Positions 60,196-64,000 of a DNA stretch of 64,000 bases are shown here, piece by piece. Each line of letters starts with the position of its first letter. The first letter of the stretch is position 1. Below the pieces are notes generated by a model. The model searched no databases and was not told the origin of the DNA. It saw only the letters and a list, made by a program, of their open reading frames with translations. The stretch is from Kaistia defluvii (GTDB lineage: Bacteria; Pseudomonadota; Alphaproteobacteria; Rhizobiales; Kaistiaceae), in assembly GCF_026343955.1 (NCBI RefSeq), contig NZ_JAPKNI010000001.1, forward strand, positions 682,001 to 746,000, written 5' to 3'. The translations under genes and the position numbers were made by a program.

Positions 60196-60723
60196 ATGAC
60201 CGGCACCATCCTGGACTTCGCGGAACTGCAGCAGGCGCTGCCGCCCGCCGCCGCCGTGATCGGCCTCGATCTCGGCACCAAGACGATCGGCGTCGCGATC
60301 TCGGATCTCGGCCGCCGCATCGCCTCGCCGCTGGTCCTGATCAACCGCGTGAAGTTCACCCAGGACGTCGAGGCGCTGACCAAGGTCATCGGCCAGCGTC
60401 AGGTGGCGGGCATCATCATCGGCCTGCCGCTCAACATGGACGGCTCGGAAGGCCCGCGCGCCCAGGCGACGCGCGCCTTCGTGCGCAATCTGCTGCCGAA
60501 GATCGATATCTCGGTGTCGTTCTGGGACGAACGGCTGTCTACCGTGGCGGTGACGCGGACGCTGCTCGAGGCCGATACCAGCCGCAAGCGGCGCGGCGAG
60601 CTGGTCGACAAGATGGCGGCCGCCTTCATCCTGCAGGGCGCGCTCGACCGCATGCAGAAGATCACGCGCGACATCCAGGACGCGCGCGATCTCGAGGACG
60701 ATCAGCCCTTCGGGCAGATGTAG
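60196..60723 (+). CDS. ruvX: Pre-16S rRNA nuclease / Holliday-junction resolvase-like RuvX (YqgF)
   Basis: A 175-residue RNase H-fold nuclease that matures the 5' end of 16S rRNA in E. coli. Conserved parts are [27 protein letters not shown] (catalytic Asp in GLDLGTK), [38 protein letters not shown] (catalytic Glu) and [16 protein letters not shown] (catalytic Asp). ATG 60196 is 8 bases after the DedA-like stop codon. Its 3' end overlaps the convergent acyl-CoA dehydrogenase gene by 22 bases. Confidence 0.94.
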   Translation: MTGTILDFAELQQALPPAAAVIGLDLGTKTIGVAISDLGRRIASPLVLINRVKFTQDVEALTKVIGQRQVAGIIIGLPLNMDGSEGPRAQATRAFVRNLLPKIDISVSFWDERLSTVAVTRTLLEADTSRKRRGELVDKMAAAFILQGALDRMQKITRDIQDARDLEDDQPFGQM

Positions 60724-62345
60724 TCGACGAAGGCGCGCGCATCGAAGCGGGCGTCGAGCATGCCATAGGTCGAACGCCACGGCTTGCCGAGGCGCGATTC
60801 CAGGAACGCGTCGGCAATCACGGCCGGGAAGCGGCGGCGCATCGCGGCGGCGGCCACCGTCATGGCCAGCTGTTCGACCAGGATGCGGGCCGATCCCTCG
60901 TCGGCCAGCGCCACGGCGGTGGCGGCGCGCAGCACGTTGAGCGTCGAGCGGGCGGCCTGGCCGAGCCCGTCCTCGATCACCCGGAGCACCGCTTCGAGCG
61001 AATCCGACGAGCGGCGCAGGATCCGCAGCACGTCGAGGCAGAGCACGTTGCCGGGACCATCGGCCAGCGCCGGCGCCAAGGCATCGCGATAGAGCCGCGC
61101 GAGATGGCTCTCCTCGACGAAGCCGTTGCCGCCGGTGCATTCGATCGCCTCGGCGACCACCGACGGCGTCACCTTGGTGATCCAGTATTTCACCACCGGC
61201 GTCATCAGCCGCGCGAAGGCGGCCTCGAGCGGATCGTCATGCGAGCGGTCGACGGCTTCCGCGAGGCGGAAGGCGAGCGCCGCCGACGCCGTGACGTCGA
61301 GCGCCATGTCGGCGAGCACGCGGGTCATCAGCGGCTGGTCGAGCAGCGGAGCGCCGAAGGCCTTGCGGTGGCGCGCATAATGCACGGCCTCCGCCAGCGC
61401 CGCGCGGGAGATCCCGGCCGAGGTGATGGCGCTGTCGACGCGGGTCAGCGTCACCGTCTCGTTGATGGTCGAGACGCCGCGCCCGGCCTCGCCGACGAGG
61501 AAGCCGGTCGTGCCGGGGAATTCGACCTCGGCGACCGCGTTGGAGCGGGTGCCGAGCTTGTCCTTGAGGCGCGCCAGGCGGATCGGGTTGCGCTTGCCGT
61601 CAGGCATGAAGCGCGGCACCAGGAAGAAGGAGAGCCCTTCCAGCGTCTGCGCCAGCACCAGCAGCGCGTCGCTCATCGGCGCCGAGACGTACCATTTGTG
61701 GCCGACGAGCCGGTAACTGCCATCGCCCGAGGCCTCGGCCCGCGTCGAATTGGAGCGAAGGTCCGAGCCGCCCTGCTTCTCGGTCGTGGCGAAGGCGAAC
61801 AGCGCACCCGCCTTCTGCGCCGGGGGGATGACGCGCGAATCATAGCGCCGCGAACGGATCATCGGCAGCCAGGTTTCGGCGAGGTTCGGCGCGTGTGCCA
61901 GCGCGGCGACGCTGGCGCTGGTCAGCGACATGGCGCCGACATGGCCTGCCTCGACCTGCGCGGTCATGTAGATGCGGGCGGCGCGGGCGACCGCGCGGAC
62001 GCTGGCCTCGTCGCCGCTGGCGTCCCAGATCGACGCCTGCAGGCCGGCGGCCACGCTGCGCCGCATCAGGGCATGGTAGGCCGGATGGAACTCGACCGTA
62101 TCGGCGCGGCGCCCGGCCGCGTCATGCGTCTTGAGGACAGGCGGCACGGCGTTGGCCAGCCGCGCGAGATCGGCCATCTCGGCCGATCCCCATTGCTGAC
62201 CATGGGTTGCAAGCCCCTCGACCACCGGCCGTGGCAGGCCCTCGACCAGCGCGGCCAGCACCGGGTCGGACGCATAGAGGTTCGCGCCGACGCGAAACGC
62301 GACCTGGTTGTTGACTTCGTGCGTCTCATAATCCGGCGAAACCAT
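60702..62345 (-). CDS. AidB-like acyl-CoA dehydrogenase-family flavoprotein
   Basis: A 547-residue protein of the acyl-CoA dehydrogenase fold, AidB branch. The N-terminal extension [27 protein letters not shown] is typical of AidB, followed by [18 protein letters not shown] with the FAD/substrate signature, [39 protein letters not shown], and the catalytic-side [22 protein letters not shown]. coli AidB protects DNA against alkylation, has weak isovaleryl-CoA dehydrogenase activity and binds its own promoter. The C-terminal helical region (about 440-540) matches the DNA-binding part of AidB. It overlaps ruvX at the 3' end. Confidence 0.9.
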   Translation of the reverse strand: MVSPDYETHEVNNQVAFRVGANLYASDPVLAALVEGLPRPVVEGLATHGQQWGSAEMADLARLANAVPPVLKTHDAAGRRADTVEFHPAYHALMRRSVAAGLQASIWDASGDEASVRAVARAARIYMTAQVEAGHVGAMSLTSASVAALAHAPNLAETWLPMIRSRRYDSRVIPPAQKAGALFAFATTEKQGGSDLRSNSTRAEASGDGSYRLVGHKWYVSAPMSDALLVLAQTLEGLSFFLVPRFMPDGKRNPIRLARLKDKLGTRSNAVAEVEFPGTTGFLVGEAGRGVSTINETVTLTRVDSAITSAGISRAALAEAVHYARHRKAFGAPLLDQPLMTRVLADMALDVTASAALAFRLAEAVDRSHDDPLEAAFARLMTPVVKYWITKVTPSVVAEAIECTGGNGFVEESHLARLYRDALAPALADGPGNVLCLDVLRILRRSSDSLEAVLRVIEDGLGQAARSTLNVLRAATAVALADEGSARILVEQLAMTVAAAAMRRRFPAVIADAFLESRLGKPWRSTYGMLDARFDARAFVDYICPKG

Positions 62346-62444
62346 GCGTCCCCTGCCCCGTCCTCGGCCCGCGCCCCTTATGGCCCGCCAAGGTTAATAG
62401 GGGCAAAAGGCGCCGGTGTCTTGCCTCAAGGATTTGAGATTTTT

Positions 62445-64000
62445 CTAGCGCCGCTTGCCCCCCGGCCGGCCCTTGAACGCCGCTCCGGCAGGACGCCCGC
62501 CGCGGCCGCGGAACTCGCGCTCCACAACCTTGCGTTCGCCCTTGGGAAGCAGCTTGCCATCGGACATCAGCTCGAAGCGCAGCGCGCCGGCGACCGGCGC
62601 GACTTCGACCAGCTTGACGTCGACGCTGTCGCCCAGGCGGAACATCTCGCCATTGCGCGAGCCGATCACGGCCTGGCGCGCCTCGTCGAACTGGTAGAAG
62701 TCCGAACCAATGGAGCCGATCGGCACGAAGCCGTCGGCTCCGGTCTCGTCCAGCTTGACGAACAGGCCGGCGCGGGTAACGCCGGCGATGCGGCCATGGA
62801 ACTGGGCGCCGATGCGATCGGCCAGCCAATGCGCGACGAGACGGTCGATAGTCTCGCGCTCGGCCGCCATGGCCCGGCGCTCGGCCGTCGAGATCTCCTC
62901 GGCGATCGCCGGCAGGTCCTTGTCCATGCCGTCCGGCAGACCGCCCTCGCCCATTTCGAGCGAACGCACCAGCGCGCGATGCACGATCAGATCGGCATAG
63001 CGGCGGATCGGCGAGGTGAAATGCGCGTAGCGGCGCAGGTTGAGGCCGAAATGGCCGATATTGTCGGGGCTGTAGATCGCCTGGCTCTGCGACCGCAGCA
63101 CCACCTCGTTGACGAGGGCGGCGTGCTCGCTATCCTTCACCCGTCCGAGGATGGTGTTGAAGTTGCTCGGGCGCAGATTGCCGCTCTTCGGCAGGTTCAT
63201 CTCGATCGTGGCGAGGAACTCGCGCAGCGATTCGAGCTTCGCCAGCGAAGGCTGGTCGTGCACGCGATAGACCAGCGGCGACCCCTTGCGCTCCAGCGTT
63301 TCCGCCGCCGCGACATTCGCCTGGATCATGAACTCCTCGATCAGCTTGTGCGCGTCGAGGCGTTCGGGAATGACGATCTTGTCGATCGAGCCATCGGGAC
63401 CGACGATCACCTTGCGCTCGGGCAGGTCGAGATCGAGCGGCTCGCGATTGTCCCGGCCGCGCTTCATCACGGCATAGGCCGCCCAGAGCGGCTTCAGGAT
63501 CGGCCCGAGCAGCGGCCCGGTCTTGTCATCCGGCCGGCCGTCGATCGCGGCCTGCGCCTGCTGGTAGGAAAGCTTGGCCGCCGACCGCATCATGATGCGG
63601 TGGAACCAGTGGAACTTCTTCTTGCCCTCGGCGGTGAACTGCATCTTCACGGCCAGCGCCGGGCGATCCTCGCCCTCGCGCAGCGAGCAGAGATCGTTCG
63701 AGATGCGCTCGGGCAGCATCGGAACGACGCGGTCGGGGAAATAGACCGAATTGCCGCGCTTCAGCGCCTCGCGGTCGAGCGCCGAATTCGGGCGCACATA
63801 CCAGGCGACATCGGCGATGGCGACGGTGACGAGGAAGCCGCCGGGATTCTCCGGGTCGGTGTCCGGCTCGGCATAGACGGCGTCGTCATGGTCCTTGGCG
63901 TCGGCCGGATCGATGGTGACGAGCGGCACCTGCCGCCAGTCCTCGCGGCCGCCGGCGATCTTCGCCGGCTTGGCCTTCTCCGCGTCTTCCAGAACCTGCG
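62445..64000 (-). CDS. rnr: Ribonuclease R, C-terminal two thirds
   Basis: The gene runs off the right edge; 518 codons are visible, and the frame is open to base 64000. The RNB catalytic domain shows VTIDPADAKDHDDAVYAE (the four metal-binding aspartates), VAWYVRPNSALDREALKRGNSVYFPDRVVPMLPERISNDLCSL, VYRVHDQP and YAHFTSPIRRYADLIVHRAL. An S1 domain follows (GRIAGVTRAGLFVKLDETGADGFVPIGSIG) and then a short basic tail rich in Gly, Arg and Lys. It degrades structured RNA 3' to 5'. A GTG at 63929 is inside the gene and is not the start. Confidence 0.96.
   Translation of the reverse strand, partial: QVLEDAEKAKPAKIAGGREDWRQVPLVTIDPADAKDHDDAVYAEPDTDPENPGGFLVTVAIADVAWYVRPNSALDREALKRGNSVYFPDRVVPMLPERISNDLCSLREGEDRPALAVKMQFTAEGKKKFHWFHRIMMRSAAKLSYQQAQAAIDGRPDDKTGPLLGPILKPLWAAYAVMKRGRDNREPLDLDLPERKVIVGPDGSIDKIVIPERLDAHKLIEEFMIQANVAAAETLERKGSPLVYRVHDQPSLAKLESLREFLATIEMNLPKSGNLRPSNFNTILGRVKDSEHAALVNEVVLRSQSQAIYSPDNIGHFGLNLRRYAHFTSPIRRYADLIVHRALVRSLEMGEGGLPDGMDKDLPAIAEEISTAERRAMAAERETIDRLVAHWLADRIGAQFHGRIAGVTRAGLFVKLDETGADGFVPIGSIGSDFYQFDEARQAVIGSRNGEMFRLGDSVDVKLVEVAPVAGALRFELMSDGKLLPKGERKVVEREFRGRGGRPAGAAFKGRPGGKRR

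Noticed and set aside
62445-63929. RNase R gene starting at GTG 63929
   Set aside because: The frame stays open to the window edge with family-like sequence (VLEDAEKAKPAKI...REDWRQVPLVT), so the real start is beyond the window.
1-64000. CRISPR array, rRNA operon, prophage or toxin-antitoxin system
   Set aside because: No regularly spaced repeats, rRNA-like sequence, phage structural genes or recognisable toxin-antitoxin pair was seen; the small genes at 55065-55629 lack toxin or antitoxin motifs.

Overview
The window is high-GC DNA (roughly 64% by eye) from an alphaproteobacterium, most likely of the order Hyphomicrobiales (Rhizobiales). The pointers are a SciP (DUF1153) gene, which is restricted to alphaproteobacteria and here has a CtrA-type box upstream; an elongator tRNA-Met of the usual rhizobial form; two DUF995 secreted proteins; a PmtA-like methyltransferase; and many solute-binding-protein ABC transporters. 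I cannot name the genus. Both ends are cut inside genes: an aldehyde dehydrogenase at the left and RNase R at the right.

Region by region. 1-5.2 kb: aldehyde dehydrogenase 3' end, a fumarate-reductase-type flavoprotein behind an 18-bp perfect palindrome, a bestrophin-like membrane protein, a YCII protein, and a secreted Cys-repeat/OmpA pair. 5.5-12.7 kb: a probable catabolic module with a polar-amino-acid-type ABC transporter, a DAO-type flavin oxidase and an isopenicillin-N-synthase-like oxygenase on the minus strand. It is divergent from a nucleoside hydrolase and a TetR regulator, with a palindromic operator between the two arms. 13.1-26 kb: signalling and envelope genes, namely a CSS-motif/EAL cyclic-di-GMP phosphodiesterase, a cation diffusion facilitator, an overlapping PepSY/cytochrome b561/response regulator/histidine kinase operon, a VIT-family metal transporter, an ArsR/AHSA1 pair with a palindrome centred on the start codon, a variant L,D-transpeptidase, a large TPR protein, small secreted proteins and a broken DUF1254/DUF1214 gene.

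26.7-34.7 kb: a compact polysaccharide operon. It holds UDP-glucuronate decarboxylase, a UDP-sugar 4-epimerase, one cellulose-synthase-like glycosyltransferase and UDP-glucose dehydrogenase, followed by a DUF995 protein, a GH26-like glycoside hydrolase and a second DUF995 protein. The nucleotide-sugar enzymes form a chain UDP-glucose to UDP-glucuronate to UDP-xylose, then possibly UDP-arabinose. This points to an exopolysaccharide containing a pentose or uronic acid, made by a single synthase, and it is the best candidate here for an undescribed system. 35-42.6 kb: an AraC regulator, two arylsulfatases with different formylglycine motifs and two outer-membrane barrel-like proteins, suggesting sulfate-ester use.

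43-48.6 kb: a LacI regulator divergent from a sugar ABC transporter operon that ends in a metallo-beta-lactamase-fold lactonase-like gene; two matching LacI-type operators lie between them. 48.9-54.7 kb: a LysR regulator divergent from a spermidine/putrescine-type ABC operon ending in an Asp/Glu-racemase-family protein that lacks both expected catalytic cysteines. 54.7-55.8 kb: a transposase remnant and two small unknown genes beside tRNA-Met. 55.9-64 kb: mostly housekeeping genes (PmtA-like methyltransferase, MnmA, SciP, a UPF0173 hydrolase, a DedA-like protein, RuvX, an AidB-like acyl-CoA dehydrogenase and RNase R), plus one 102-bp palindromic repeat. I saw no rRNA, CRISPR array, intact insertion sequence or phage.
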